From the NCBI GenBank assembly GCA_025716815.1, contig JAIXMN010000019.1, forward strand, positions 682,001 to 746,000: a DNA stretch of 64,000 bases. The letters are read 5' to 3'. Shown piece by piece: positions 24,951-36,950 of this stretch. Within the stretch, counting starts at the first letter, position 1. Every line of letters starts with the position of its first letter. Under the pieces are notes generated by a model, which worked only from the letters and a program-made list of their open reading frames with translations, did no database searches and was not told the DNA's origin. Both the position numbers and the translations under genes were made by a program. Source of the stretch: Dichotomocladium elegans (Eukaryota > Mucoromycota > Mucoromycetes > Mucorales > Lichtheimiaceae).

Positions 24951-27900
24951 TTGTTGTTGCTGCTGCTGCTGCTGCTGAACGTGAACCTGATTTACGGGAG
25001 GGAACATATATCCCATAGATAAACCAAATTGGCGAAGTGAATGCATGTCACCTTCCGGTGTTCCAGACGCAGCCGTTCCTGATCATACAACAAGTTATAA
25101 GCAACCAACCATTTTGCTCTTTGACGATATCTAAATAATGCGTTTGCGATTCTCCTAGTCTTTTTACCTTGCATCTCTTGCGTGGGTAGACTAGGATGAT
25201 CGATGGATGAACAAAGACCATTGATCCATTCGCCGTTGATAAATGATGATGGTGTGGATCCTCCGCTGCTGGGCTTTTCCTGATCTGAGGATGAGCGGCC
25301 GCCAGAGGAGACCCGTATGTGGTCTCCTCCTCCTCCTCCTCCTCCTCGGCCCACATCGGATGTGCGCGGTGACATACCAGCCTTGATCCCGCTCGACAAC
25401 GCGCCCGTAGGTGATGCATATGGCTGCTGTGATGAGACCGAGGATGTCGCAGTGAGTGAAGACTGCATGGTTGTTGCTGCTGCTTGAAGCGGGGATGGAA
25501 CTGGAGAAGCAGCGGCAGCGGCAGCGGCAGCGGCAGCAGGACGTGGTTGATTTCGGGCGGATGCTGATGACTTGGTTCGTCGCCTCCGTTTGAGCTTCGT
25601 ATCATCCGCTACATCATCATCATCCGATCCACTGGCTTCGTCAACTGTGATATTGCGCGTTGCCATCAATTTCGTCAGCACCTCGTGCATCCGCAACGCA
25701 CCAGGCGACAACTTCCCGAGACGCCTCACAACGCCTATGGCACGGATCAAATTCGACTTGGCAACGTCTGCTACAATGGTGTCCGCACTCCCTGCATTGT
25801 AAATGTGTATAAGCGATGCTGTGAATACCGGGTACATGGCAAAGCTCCAAGACACAAGCAAAAAATCACGATAGTGCATCTTTTCGGCAATATCAACGCA
25901 TCGTGTCGCTGCATTTGTGCAGATCGACAGAGATGACATGGACAGGCGCGTGCCATCCTCTTCCTTTTCAATAAAAGGACGGTGGAGTAGAATGAGCAAC
26001 GTGCAGTAGGTGAGGTACATCATGCCTGGCATTAATTTTCATATGAGTCATTCGATATTCGCTAGCCCCAGAAACAAAAACACAGAACGCTACCAGACAT
26101 GGACAGCAAGGGGGACTGTCCACGGCTATCAAGGCGACGGACATTGTTGGAGGAGATCTGCAACGACGGCGGGAGATTGGATCGCCATTCGGATAAAGTG
26201 TTATCAAGGTAGGTTACAATGGCATCGCTGCCGTGCTCAGCACTATGCCGCTTTGCTCGAGGGGTATAGAGACCTTGCAAGATGCGACCGAGAATCTCGG
26301 ACAATTTGACAAGCTGGACAAAGGGCTGATATAATGGGATCTTATCTCCTTTGACCTTTTGAGCAATCTTTGTATCCAGAGAAGGATACCGAACAACATC
26401 ATCGTCAGCGTCCGATGTGGGTATGTCCATTACTTCCTCGATCGTCGCACTTTCGGATGGATATATTTCGTCGCAATCCTCATCAAAGATAGTTTGTGGC
26501 CGACCCGTTGCCGCTGCAGACCACTTGTCGAGGATATAGACGGACCACCAAACACGCCGCCGAGTCTCTTTATCACTCTCGGGTATATCCCAGCTCTCGC
26601 TTGATCGGTGTAATCCTAAATCTTGAGCCTATGGGAGGTAAGCATGTGCGGTGAAATGGGGGGAAAAGCTGGATAATGACAAAGAATCTTTACCATACGA
26701 GTTGCCTATTTTTGAATACAGAATAAATATCACATGCGCTTTTAAACGTTTTTGATGCAACATACGGCAGAGTTCAGTAACCATCCACTGGCCATCTTCT
26801 CATCCAGGCTTGCACGATGGTATTGGCCGAGAACGAGGGCCTGGATAGTGGCGACGCAGGGCGAGTACCGGCCTCGTACATGTGCCAGCAAATTATCAAA
26901 TAAACTCTCGGACCAGCCTTCTTTATTGTCCCAATCTTCTGTATCATCCGGTAAGACCTTATCACCAAAGATCTTGCAATTCTCGATATAACGTGCCGCA
27001 GAACCGTACATCGCATTCAGGAGAGGAGCAGCTGGGTAGTCGCCGAGCTCCCGCCGATACTGTTTTAAGAACAGAACTTTGTTGACGATAGGCAGTCCAG
27101 GATGGATATAAGCAAAATAGCTTTTGTAAAAGAAAATATAAAAATTAGGCGCACAATCATCATAAAAACACGCACGTTATCCTTATCTGGGCGGCCCCTA
27201 CATTTTCATCAATCGATCGCTTGTTGCTTTATCAATGCCTGCCACCTTGTAAATCCAGTCGTTCAGCGTATTAATCGTCTCGCCCGGTTTAAGAAACCCG
27301 AGTTGGCTTAGCAACCGCACGCTTGCATCCTGCTCGTCTTCGTCCTCCTTATACATCACCAAGCTGTCGCCGAATTTTCGCACCTTGAACCCGATATGCG
27401 ATTCCACACGTGCATCCTCGAAATTAATTTTCTGGGCAAGGAACGGTAATGGGCTCATGTCGCCAATGTATCGAGTGCTTGTGCTGCTGCTCAGCGAAGA
27501 GAGTCCCGAAATCCGACCCGCGTTATTCGTGCCAGAAACCGCGGTGGAGGACGAGTTATTGCTGGGAGTATTCATGCTGCCACTTGTCTCGGCGCTCATT
27601 CCGTCTTTTACCCTTTCGGGCGATGAGGCTGGAGGTGATTGGCCGTCGCTTTCCGCTGGTTGGTCCCCGTTGTCTTCGGCCAATCCACCGAGAATGCGTT
27701 CCATGCGCTTCAATCGATTCTCGAGGACTTCAATATACCTATATATCGAAGGTGTCACTTTTTTTTCTTTTCAAGGCCTTCCTTTTCTTTTCTTCCCCGG
27801 AACTCACCCTTTTGGCGGACCTCGCTTTTTGGCACTATTCGCGCAAAATACATACAATCCCCCCCCAAAAGAAAAATAAAAATCATGAACCAGTTTTTTA

Positions 27901-28545
27901 TACCAAAATAGGACAAAATGATGGGTTATTTTTGCTGAGCCGTCTCTCTCTTTCTCTCTCTTCCACATACACACACGCATAATCCAACTACTTTCCGTAC
28001 CTATCATTATATGTACAGTCGATTTTGGATGCCTGACAATTTTTGCATGTCTGGTCAGGACCTGTAGTGTCACATTTGATTTTTTTGCGTCGGCATCCGT
28101 CGCTAAGTACATAAGGTATGAGTCATACCAGCCCCGAGGGAGGAAAACTCGCATATATCAATCCGTTCAGTTACCATGCACGGCTGATACGTAGTCGTTT
28201 TATGTCTTGGTGATCTTCGCGCCAGTCGCGAGGCCGTAAATGGGATGGTCGAAGCAATAGCGATGGTTGTGATGGTGGTTGTCCGGGTAGGATCGGTTGG
28301 TGGTGTTGTGGGTAAGGCGATTCTCCTGGCGGGTAAGTAGGCGGTGCAAGTGGCATAGGCTGTAAATAGGGTTGAGGTTGTAATGGACGTAAAAGTGGGG
28401 CTTGCTTCGTCGAATCGATAGAGGGCATATATGCAGACGTGGACATCGGGGCATAGAGTGGACCGTGCAATTGCTGCTGCTGGCGAGTTGCTGGCGGATC
28501 CTGATTAGATTTAGATGCGCCTGACCATTCTGCAGGCAAGGACAT
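24540..28545 (-). CDS. Zn2Cys6 fungal transcription factor (XlnR/CTF1-like), poly-Q
   Basis: Nine exons (28545-28175, 28102-28001, 27834-27808, 27738-27202, 27120-26766, 26705-26694, 26628-26094, 26025-25168, 25078-24540) encode 1111 residues. The zinc cluster spans an intron: Cys 124, 127, 134, 143, 146 and 153, spaced C-x2-C-x6-C-x8-C-x2-C-x6-C, followed by KKRGPPKGYIEVLENRLKRM, a typical linker and coiled coil. The fungal-specific factor domain contains IYFAYIHPGLPIVNK, RRRVWWSVYILDKWSAAATG and LLILLHRPFIE. Low-complexity Ala, Gly and Gln runs follow; about 30 Gln lie at 24888-24976. Such proteins bind CGG-type DNA sites and activate catabolic genes in filamentous fungi; the regulated pathway here is not known. 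One exon is only 12 nt. Confidence 0.88.
24888..24976 (-). repeat. CAG/CAA trinucleotide repeat coding poly-Gln
   Basis: About 30 consecutive Gln codons, mixed CAG and CAA, in the last exon of the Zn2Cys6 factor. A second shorter Gln run is at 24617-24646. Confidence 0.95.
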
Positions 28546-30244
28546 AACGCGAATTGCTAATGTTTTTTTTTCCTGGAGGGGGAAGGGTTTGTGAAGTGTA
28601 AAGTAAATGGACTTGACTGGAAAAGACAAAAAATAGGATATCAATCAAAATGCGACGGACCGAACTTTTTCCGGTCTTTCTTCCAGAAAGGGGTGGTGTG
28701 CGCCGTGTCTCGTCACAAATAAGAGAAGGGAAGAGGGAAAAGTGGGGAAATAGGTCCAAGTTGGATTTTTATGAGTTGAAATACAGTGCACGCGGCTTTC
28801 AAGGTTAAAAACTCCGATAGAATGGCAGTAAATGACCATCCCACCGTGCGAGCGAGTGATAAGGAGGAATAAGAGGAGCGTTCGTAACCATGCTACATGG
28901 CTTCTTCGTGTCTAGGGAGTAGATACGTTCTGAAATGGTCCATTGGCAGTAACCATATACATTACACATATCCATGGTTCAGAACAATGGTCTGGTCCGG
29001 TCAGTTGACTCTTAATCGCTTAGAGTATTTAATATGGCAAGACGACACACTCTCTTGGCATCAGGGAAGATAACGTGGTGTGAGTGCATGAGTCATGGCC
29101 GTGGTTACCCTAAACCTTGAGAGAACTCTCTGCAAGGCCTACCTGAAAGTGTTAAAATACTGGCATGACGTGTTTATGCCAACGCTCGAACGCATGGTTG
29201 ACGTCTGAAATATTCATCAAGAAGCCCTTAATTTTCCGTGCAACTCGTCGGAGTTAGGCATCTTTTGGGGGGGGAGATAATCTTTAGACAACGATTCTAA
29301 GGGAACAACATGGAAATGAACATGACTATTTACTATGAAGCAGGCCCTGTCCTCCTCCCCCTACATCAAGACTGTCCATATCAGCATGGTTGAATTCGCT
29401 GAAGAGTAGCGGCGGGCGCGATCTGCCTGCAAGGATCCCTCTTACTATCTGCTTGTTCACACACTCCTAATCATATGACAGTGCTGCCACTCCCTCCATC
29501 ATTTGTCACCATGATGATATCATTTATATTGGTCTTCGTAAGGCTTTTGGCCTATTTTAACTCTTTTCGGTACAAAGAATGTTGTGGTATCTTCTGGAAA
29601 AATTCAATCACGAAAGGCTACAGTTGATTCAGGCGTGACTGGAGTGTGCTCAATGAGAAGCATCTCACTTTTCCTTCGTCCGATGTAAAGAAACCAGGGA
29701 GCAGAGTGTGATTTTGTATTTGCGTACATGAGACTCCACTTCAGCCCACTCTGCATGTACAGGGGGACTGGCACCTATTTTAAATTAAGGTTGCATACTG
29801 ACAAAACCATGTACATACATATGCTCGGGCTTATTTTGCCAAGCCCCTCGACTATACAAGCACAGTTTCTTCATTCAATTGGCCTTGTAAATATACAGCC
29901 TATATAGCCGGAACAAAACTGAAGGCGGATGATCAATACTATCTCCAGTGTCAACCATAACCCAAAGTGTAGTGGGCGAACATTAGATAACTTGATATAT
30001 ATAATATGCTTGATGGAATATTGAGCAATCTTCAGTAGGTTGACGAAGGCGATTACACAGACTTGGCTCTTATGATTTGTGTACTTCGACAATACACAGA
30101 ATGGATGCATAAGCAAGGGCCTAGAGCAAAGCATTTCTTTTGAGGTCTACATGCAAAACATGGCTTTAATTAGGTTGGTACCGTGGATCTACAGAAGAAT
30201 ATACATATCTTCTAGTTTCTTTTTTTTTTTGAACTATCTATTCT
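28546..30244. other. Intergenic region, no gene recognised
   Basis: About 1.7 kb between the start of the zinc-cluster gene and the end of the protease gene. Contains only short open frames in all six frames. Likely an extended upstream region of the transcription factor. Confidence 0.45.
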
Positions 30245-31782
30245 TCAGCAAAAACCCAGAAGCGGACCCCACATGACCAGCATGGCGATGCTCATAGTCC
30301 AACCTACGGGGTGGGTGTTTTGATACCCGGAGGAGGAGGAGGATGAGAGAGGCGTTGGCTTTTTGGTATACGACGCACCCTCCACGGAGGCGTTGGAACC
30401 GATGGCCTTTGCAAACCCTATTCTATCCTGACCGAGATCAAAGACGAGATATGTGGACCGCAGGACGGTATCGCCCAGGAGAATAAGACCTTGGCTGCCA
30501 AGTGATTTCTCTTGCTTTGATCTGCTGGTATCCGAATCGGAGGAGGAGGAACCTGTCCAGGGAGCGATGCCGAACATGCACTGTGTAGCGGTGTCGAGAG
30601 AGTCGCTATCGAGAGGGATGAAGAGGTCACGGATGGGCACGCGGATGACTGCCGCGGTGCTATTGTCTGCGTCTGCCATGGCCAACTCGAGGGTCATGGC
30701 GTCTCGCTTGCGGGTCATGCTACAGGGCACTATAAAGGTTCCAGATCCGTCGTCGAGAATAACTTTGGTGCCAGCGACGTGAGTGACGATTGCCTCGGCC
30801 ATCGGATAGTCCATATAGGTCAACGTGGTCCCTGTATCGATGATCATTCCTCGAGAGGTATCCAGATCGACAAGCGGCGCATTGCCAAGAGAAGGGTCGT
30901 GGAGCCGGATGGCCTGGCCATGGCACATCCAATAGGTAAGCGGTTCGCCCGATTCGGCCGCCCGAACGGGTGCATACACGAGCGAGTCCTGATACCTTGA
31001 GGGATCGATACCTCCCAGCAGCAGGTCGCCTGCCCAGCCCTTGTCGAAAAGATTGCCCATGTAGATCGAGAACACGGGTTCTTGAATGATGCCTTGCTTG
31101 ATAAGCGAGAAAACAAATGGATCGTATCCGCCGCTCGTATCGGCCGTAAGATGAGGATAGCCGAGACCGAGGATCCCATTAGCAAGCGGAACCAGTCCAG
31201 CAGCAGGATTACTAAGAGCGGATGAATCCACTCCCGGAGCAACAATATGTTCAGTCATCTCGGCCAGTCCAAACTGCTGGTTGGGCGAGCTGTAATTCCC
31301 AACATGCACCGTGTCGCGCGCGTACGTTCCATTGGCGTTTCCGATGCCGTACGTGATCCGAAACGGAGCTGTCGTCTCCTCAAATGTGCTCGACCGAGTC
31401 GGATCAAAGCGATTCAGTGGGCAATATTCGACTGGGCATTTCACCGACGGGATCCACAGATCCGAGCTACATACCATACATACATGTCTTATTAAGAGCA
31501 CCAAGCCCGCTACATTTGCAAAAAAAAAAAGAGATCGTATCGAGCCGTTTACCTTCCCGTATCTAATGCGACGGTAAATTCCTGGGGTGGTGTCCCGATG
31601 CCAATCCGAATAAGATATTCAGACCCTTCATCATTGTATAATTTCGCTGTCCCATTCATGCCCACCGTTGCTGAAGATAATGAGGCGCTGGCCCGTCGGA
31701 GCGGTAGGTGAATGGTCTTTGCCAAGATGGGCGCTGGTAGCAGTACGATGAATGGTATTAGATAGGTAGGATCGTAAAACAT
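30245..31782 (-). CDS. Secreted, probably GPI-anchored aspartyl protease (yapsin-like)
   Basis: Two exons (31782-31553 and 31466-30245) encode 483 residues. The N-terminus MFYDPTYLIPFIVLLPAPIL is a signal peptide; an in-frame ATG at 31800 would add six residues before it. The first catalytic motif DTGSSDLWIP is created by the splice, and the second is MIIDTGTTLTYM. Other pepsin-fold blocks are NGILGLGYPHL, GDLLLGGIDPSRYQDSL and LILLGDTVLRSTYLVFDLG. The C-terminus is Ser-rich and ends in a hydrophobic segment, as in GPI-anchored fungal proteases. It probably acts at the cell surface or in the secretory pathway; the GPI assignment is inferred. Confidence 0.92.
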
Positions 31783-32448
31783 GGTCTCGGCATCAATCAC
31801 GAAAGAGCTGCAGACTGGGGTCTGTTATCATGAAAGAAAAAAAAAAGTAAGTGATATATTTATATCACTGGCTTGCTGTCAAGGCCTAGGATTTAGGAGA
31901 AAAGGAAATGCACGAACCCCTACCTATCGACAACCAGACCTGCACATTGACTCGGCCTATATCAATTTGATTTTCTTATACATCTCCCATTATTCCACCC
32001 CGCCTCCCTTTCGCTGGTCCAAGTTCTAAAGCTCTTGTTAAGCCGTGCCGATGGAGATATCTACCCAAAGTCAATGGTTCAAGCAGTACACCCGCACGCC
32101 ACGAAAAAAAAATTCTGAAACCCCCTTTCTGTAAAATTTGCCGATGATCCGGATAGTCTTTCCATAGGGGCAGATGGGGTCTGTGCGTCCAGAAACACAA
32201 GCATAATCACTAAGCAGTACTTTTGATTGTTCTCTCCCTCTCACTTTTTTTTTCAAAAAAAAATACAATCTTAAGCTGGAGGTGGTTGGTTTCAACATGG
32301 GAAGGGGTGAGATATATGCTAAATCGCTCGTACAAATATGATAGCCATGTGTGAAATACGTGCGTGGCGTTGAGGGTAAGTAGAGTGAATAGAATCGAGG
32401 AAGAGGCCAGAGATGTCTGGGTACAGGGAATCAGGAAGCGAGAAAAGA
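31783..32448. other. Intergenic region upstream of the protease gene
   Basis: No supported gene; a 83-codon plus-strand frame at 32364-32615 runs antisense across the last exons of the neighbouring unknown gene and is rejected. Confidence 0.4.
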
Positions 32449-33473
32449 CTAAGCGCCAGGCTTTGTCAACGCCAGTAGACGACGATCAGTATATCCAGAC
32501 TTTTAAAAAGAAAATGCAGTTTAGTTGCACTGATCCGTCAATCTATCGATTTAGCTTACACTCAATAAGTCCTGTTCGCGTGGGACTCGCATCTGCAACA
32601 TTGTCTGATTCTTGACACCTTGTCGTAATATGCGCTTCAGAGAGTCATCTCCTAATATCACATGGCCGTCAGCTCATTGAGTATAACTTCCTATGCCTCA
32701 CTTACGATTCAATAGACATTTCCATAACCCGTCAAAACCCTTATACTGAAGTACCATGCCGGAGATTGAGCTGTCGTTGAACGACAAGCGAAGCCCCGCC
32801 ACAAGCGGCTCAATCGTGGCATCCGCTTAAAGTACGCATATGGCGTCAATTTCACATACTGATCGTCTCTCCCCATCCCCTACACTCACACACTCGCACT
32901 ATCTCTCTCTCTCTCAATTACCTGATAATTGAAAATAAAGCGTACGACTCAACAAAAGATGGTCCACCTGAACCACGATGCCACCCGTTATAGCAGTACC
33001 AGCAGCCGCATAACTGGGGTGTGAGACAGAGAGATAGAGAGAGACACACATAAACCCACATGAATACGAAATTCCCAAATAGTCACAAGTGTAAAGCTGC
33101 CTTACGTATCATTAGATGGCGCCGTGCTCTGTCCAGGTGTAGTGTGCTGTTGACTTGCAGTCGCCGCCGCCGCCGCCGCAGCAGCAGCAGCAGCAGCCAT
33201 GAGAGCGGCCGCATTCTGCTCTTCTGGTACAGTTGGTGTTGTAGGTTTCGTAGTGCCGGAAGGTTGTGCGTTGGACGCTGTGACCGTGGTGGAATGGGTT
33301 GCTGTCTGTATCGCCGTACTTTTTGCTGCAGAGGACGACACAGCACCTGCATTTTGTTGTGGCTGCTGTTGCTGGTTTACGATCGCACTCATGCCTTCAA
33401 TGAGTTTTCTGACCTCGGCTAGATCGCGGGCGGCAGCTTCTGATGCTCTGTCCATGGAGAGGTAATTGCTCAT
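32449..33473 (-). CDS. Unknown five-exon protein with Gln/Ala-rich N-terminal half
   Basis: Five exons (33473-33106, 33013-32922, 32825-32706, 32651-32560, 32499-32449) with fully compatible phases encode 240 residues. The first 120 residues hold a helical start (SEAAARDLAEVRKLIEGM), then poly-Gln, Thr-rich and poly-Ala stretches. The C-terminal half looks globular (IVVQVDHLLLSRTLYFQLSG, GLRLSFNDSSISGMVLQYKG, LKRILRQGVKNQTMLQM). I do not recognise the family. The consistent splice phases across four introns argue strongly that it is a real gene. Confidence 0.7.
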
Positions 33474-33751
33474 GTAGATTTTATTTAAAAAGAAAATCAA
33501 CGCGTTTGAAGAGTAGGATAGCTTAAGCCGGTGAAGTCGCTGATGGGCGTTCGGATTCCGGGAGAGCAGGTATGGAAAAAGAAGGTCGGCGTATGGGTGT
33601 TCGAAAAAAAAAAGTTTATAGACCTTTTTTTATTTGGCGGGACCAAAAAAAAAATGTGTGCGGGGAAGAAGGTTGAGGGATCCGTTTTGAGACTTCAGGG
33701 GCAAGTAATGGCCCATAAACGCAACATTTTGTGAGAGACAACCCACCTAGA

Positions 33752-36553
33752 CTATAGTACATACTCATCAAGGTCCAACCGCTGGCGCAGAGCACCCACG
33801 ATGATAAGTTCGAGATCATAGACAGGAAGACCTTGTTTTCTGTATTTCTCCCAATCTCCACGTTCGTTGGCATCCGACACTATCAGTAACTTATAATTAT
33901 CTGAGGACTCCAGTTCACGCAACTTCTTCGAAGATATCGTCGAGAGCAGCTACATGTGTGATGGGTTATTAGACACATTTTGAGCGATCTATAATAAATA
34001 AAAACTTGCCTTTCCTCCTGCCGTCGCAATCACTTCTGCTAAAGCTTTGCTCTTGCTGGGCTGAAGCACGAAGACTTCGTAACCGGATAGCCACATGCCA
34101 TGAGGTGTTGATGTGTTGCTAGCTTCCATATGGTTCCGAGCTTCCCGAAGGCTTGACTGGAGGGTGAATTTGTATTTCATCTCGTTTTCCTTATCGGCCA
34201 CATGAAAAAGACTTGTGTCGAGCCAACGATTGGCATCAATTGAACAGCGAATCCATTCCCGGTTCAGGATTTCAATGCCTAGATTGACACCACAGAGAAA
34301 TTTAGGTGTACGAAGCACGCGATTTTCCACTAGCAAATGCGTCGCGGAGGTGATTTTATCGGTCAGCGACCCACCGAGTTTACGGATGCCCTAATGAGAT
34401 GCACGCATGATTTAACATGGATTGATCTTGCTCAAACAGCATGAACGTCAAACCTACGGCTTTTTCGTCTGTCGATAGGGTGATGGCCGTCGTAGCAATC
34501 TTGTAATGTTTTCGAGTATTTGTTTCATTCTCAACAGAGCCCTCGCGGGTGGGTCTTTGGCTTATTACAGCTCCTATCTGTCGCGGCGCCTCCATATCTA
34601 TATCTTCGTCTGTTCTTTGTCGTTTCCTTTCGCTGTCGTATCCTTTCTTCGTTTCCTCTGTTCGATGCTCCACCAACGTTTCTTGTTTATCAGCTGCCGA
34701 CTGTATCGGTTTCCACACAGGACGCGGCCGCCGCGTTACTTCGCGTGGTCTGAAAGATGGCTCCTTCCACCACAGCTCGATCCGCTTGGGGTCTAGTGCG
34801 GTTAATCCCACCAGCGGAGAGAGGATAGTCTCACCAGGATATTGAGAAAATCGTTCTTCAGACATTGGTAATATACTCCACTGCCGATAGCAATCCTCGA
34901 GCCAGAGGTGGTTGACAACGGGAATACCATTGTACTTTGCCTTTTCAAACTTGCGGCTTGACTTGGTACTGGAGATCAAAACCGACGTAGATCGAACTAT
35001 CTTTTGAGACACCATTGCGCCGCACATGATCGCCAGTCGCTGGAGGTAGCCAAAGGCTACCTCTCTGTATCCACTGAACGTAATGATCTATATTCACACC
35101 AATATGAATCAACTTGTCTATTTTCGTATTGAATATGGTTACCATTTTTTCCATGCCAGGAATACCGCCGGCGGGCGCCGGGTAGTCTAAAAGCACCCGT
35201 AATGGAGAAACAACACGTTGACGTGCAATTGTATTGGCAACCCACCAGATACTCACTACCAGTTTTCCATCTCTGCACGCCTCAATATAAAATGGTGACG
35301 ACCGGCTTCTGCAAATGACAATGGATACTCGTTCGTTGTACTCTCCTGCGATTTCTGCCCCTGCTTTCCTCAGTCGCTCGTTCCAATCAAAGTGGTCGAC
35401 ATGGATCAGATTTATATCAGGAGAGAAAAAAACCACATGACCCGCGAGATATCTCTCCTTCGGCACAACGTCGGCAGGCCAGTACTGACGATCAGGTGCG
35501 GTTAAAGCCCCGGGATATGGATAGATGAGATCATGCAGCGGTCGCTCGGGGTCGCATTCCTGGGTTTGGGGTTGCTTGTTGCACGGTGGATCGGGAAAGA
35601 GGAACATGCTCTATGTAGGATATGTTAGAATAGCTATCGAGGCAAAGTAAAAATGGGCGAATGGAAACTTGCTTCTTTAACCAAGCGCTGGAACTGAGCA
35701 GAGAACTGAATAAAATGAGGCATGACGATCTTGATACCCTTGTCGAGAGCTTCTTGGTACTTGGCCTGCCATTTCCTCCTTGAGATTGAGAAATCTGATT
35801 ATGATATGCTACTCCACTCCGTTTTGAATATTTACATCACCAGCAGTAGTCGTTACTAAATGTGTCACGTCTTGATCCAAGTCGCTCCTATATTGTCCAC
35901 CGAACCGCTCGACGGCCCCGAAGATAGATGTAACGTCATGGTAATCTAACTGCGTGTGTCTACAGTGTCAGTCTTTGAGAGAGGTCCTTCCCTTTCTGTT
36001 GCAGCACAAACTTGCCCCGACTGTTGCAACGACCATCCCTGAAAATATCATTTCTGGAAGCGGTGAATAGTACTTTGGATCATGCACAAAACCATTCTTC
36101 ACTGCAGCCTCAATCCAAAGAGGCTTTCGCCATTCCAACGATAAATGAATACATCGATCGATATATTTTCGCTCTAGGCGTGATCATGAATGCGTACCGT
36201 GACCGCAATGGACTGTTTGACATAGGCCTCTTCCAGCGGTGTATGTGGAGGACAGATCAAATGTGTGGCGATTTCCGAGATACGTGCAGCTTCAGCTGAA
36301 TTACCATCAAATCTTTCATGGATATGTAGTAAGGCTTCGTTGGCGCCATTGCTGTCAAGTAATGTGCGTAACTGTATGCTCGAGAATGAGAAAGAGAGGA
36401 GTGGCCGATAAGTACATTTCCGACAGAGAAAACCGCAAGGCTTCTTACTGAATCTTTTTCTTTGGCTGATATTGCAACGTGGAATGTATATTTCACGTCT
36501 TCGAATAATGGTATTGACATGCTCGCGCTACTTTGACGTTCGTAAGTGGTCAT
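33752..36553 (-). CDS. RTT107: Multi-BRCT genome-stability scaffold (RTT107/BRC1-like)
   Basis: Nine exons, all in phase 0 (36553-36449, 36371-36198, 36123-36016, 35949-35836, 35765-35673, 35610-35143, 35087-34458, 34390-34010, 33949-33752), encode 756 residues. I count six BRCT-like units: around residues 20-105 (PLWIEAAVKNG end), 110-200 (MIFSGMVVATVG, VTHLVTTTAGD), 235-310 (GHVVFFSPDINLIHVDH), 355-430 (MIITFSGYREVAFGYLQRL, VVNHLWLEDCYRQW), 555-620 and 670-750. The order and the FLFPDPP segment resemble Rtt107/Brc1, which bind gamma-H2A and recruit Smc5/6 and repair factors to stalled forks. Three introns start with GC. The start could be 11 codons further in (MSIPLFEDV). Confidence 0.83.
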
Positions 36554-36950
36554 TTAAAAATAGAGAAAGAGAAGCGTTTTTATCGAGAAAATGGGGGGGG
36601 AACGCGAAGTTGTGAAATAACGCGCGATCGCGTCTCCGTGATGCTGAGCGCCAATAGACGACGGGTGACCTCAAGCTAATGCCCACACTGGCAGTATGCA
36701 CCTGGTAATAACCACCGATAGATCAATGGATACTCTCGTCCATTTTACCCTTAAAGGAAGCTCGGATCATGTCCAATCACAGTTCCATTTCTGAAAAACA
36801 CTGGTTTCATTTGTATAGAAAAATGCACCAGCGAAATATTAACTATACACTGTTTATACTCCTTTATCTATGTCGCATGACGCGCTCAGCTTACGAATAT
36901 AATGCAAAAGATAGTCGCATTCTTCAAGAATGGCGGGATGCAGGGTTTAT
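36554..36950. other. Intergenic region
   Basis: Between the start of the BRCT gene and the stop of RRP1, both on the minus strand; nothing recognised. Confidence 0.4.

Noticed and set aside
24727..24978. Frame coding a long poly-Cys run
   Set aside because: Antisense reading of the CAG/CAA repeat in the Zn2Cys6 factor.
32364..32615. Plus-strand frame starting MALRVSRVNRIEEEARD
   Set aside because: Overlaps the last two exons of the minus-strand five-exon gene, whose splice phases are consistent; no family signature.
36012..36299. 95-codon plus-strand frame
   Set aside because: Antisense of exons 2-3 of the BRCT gene.
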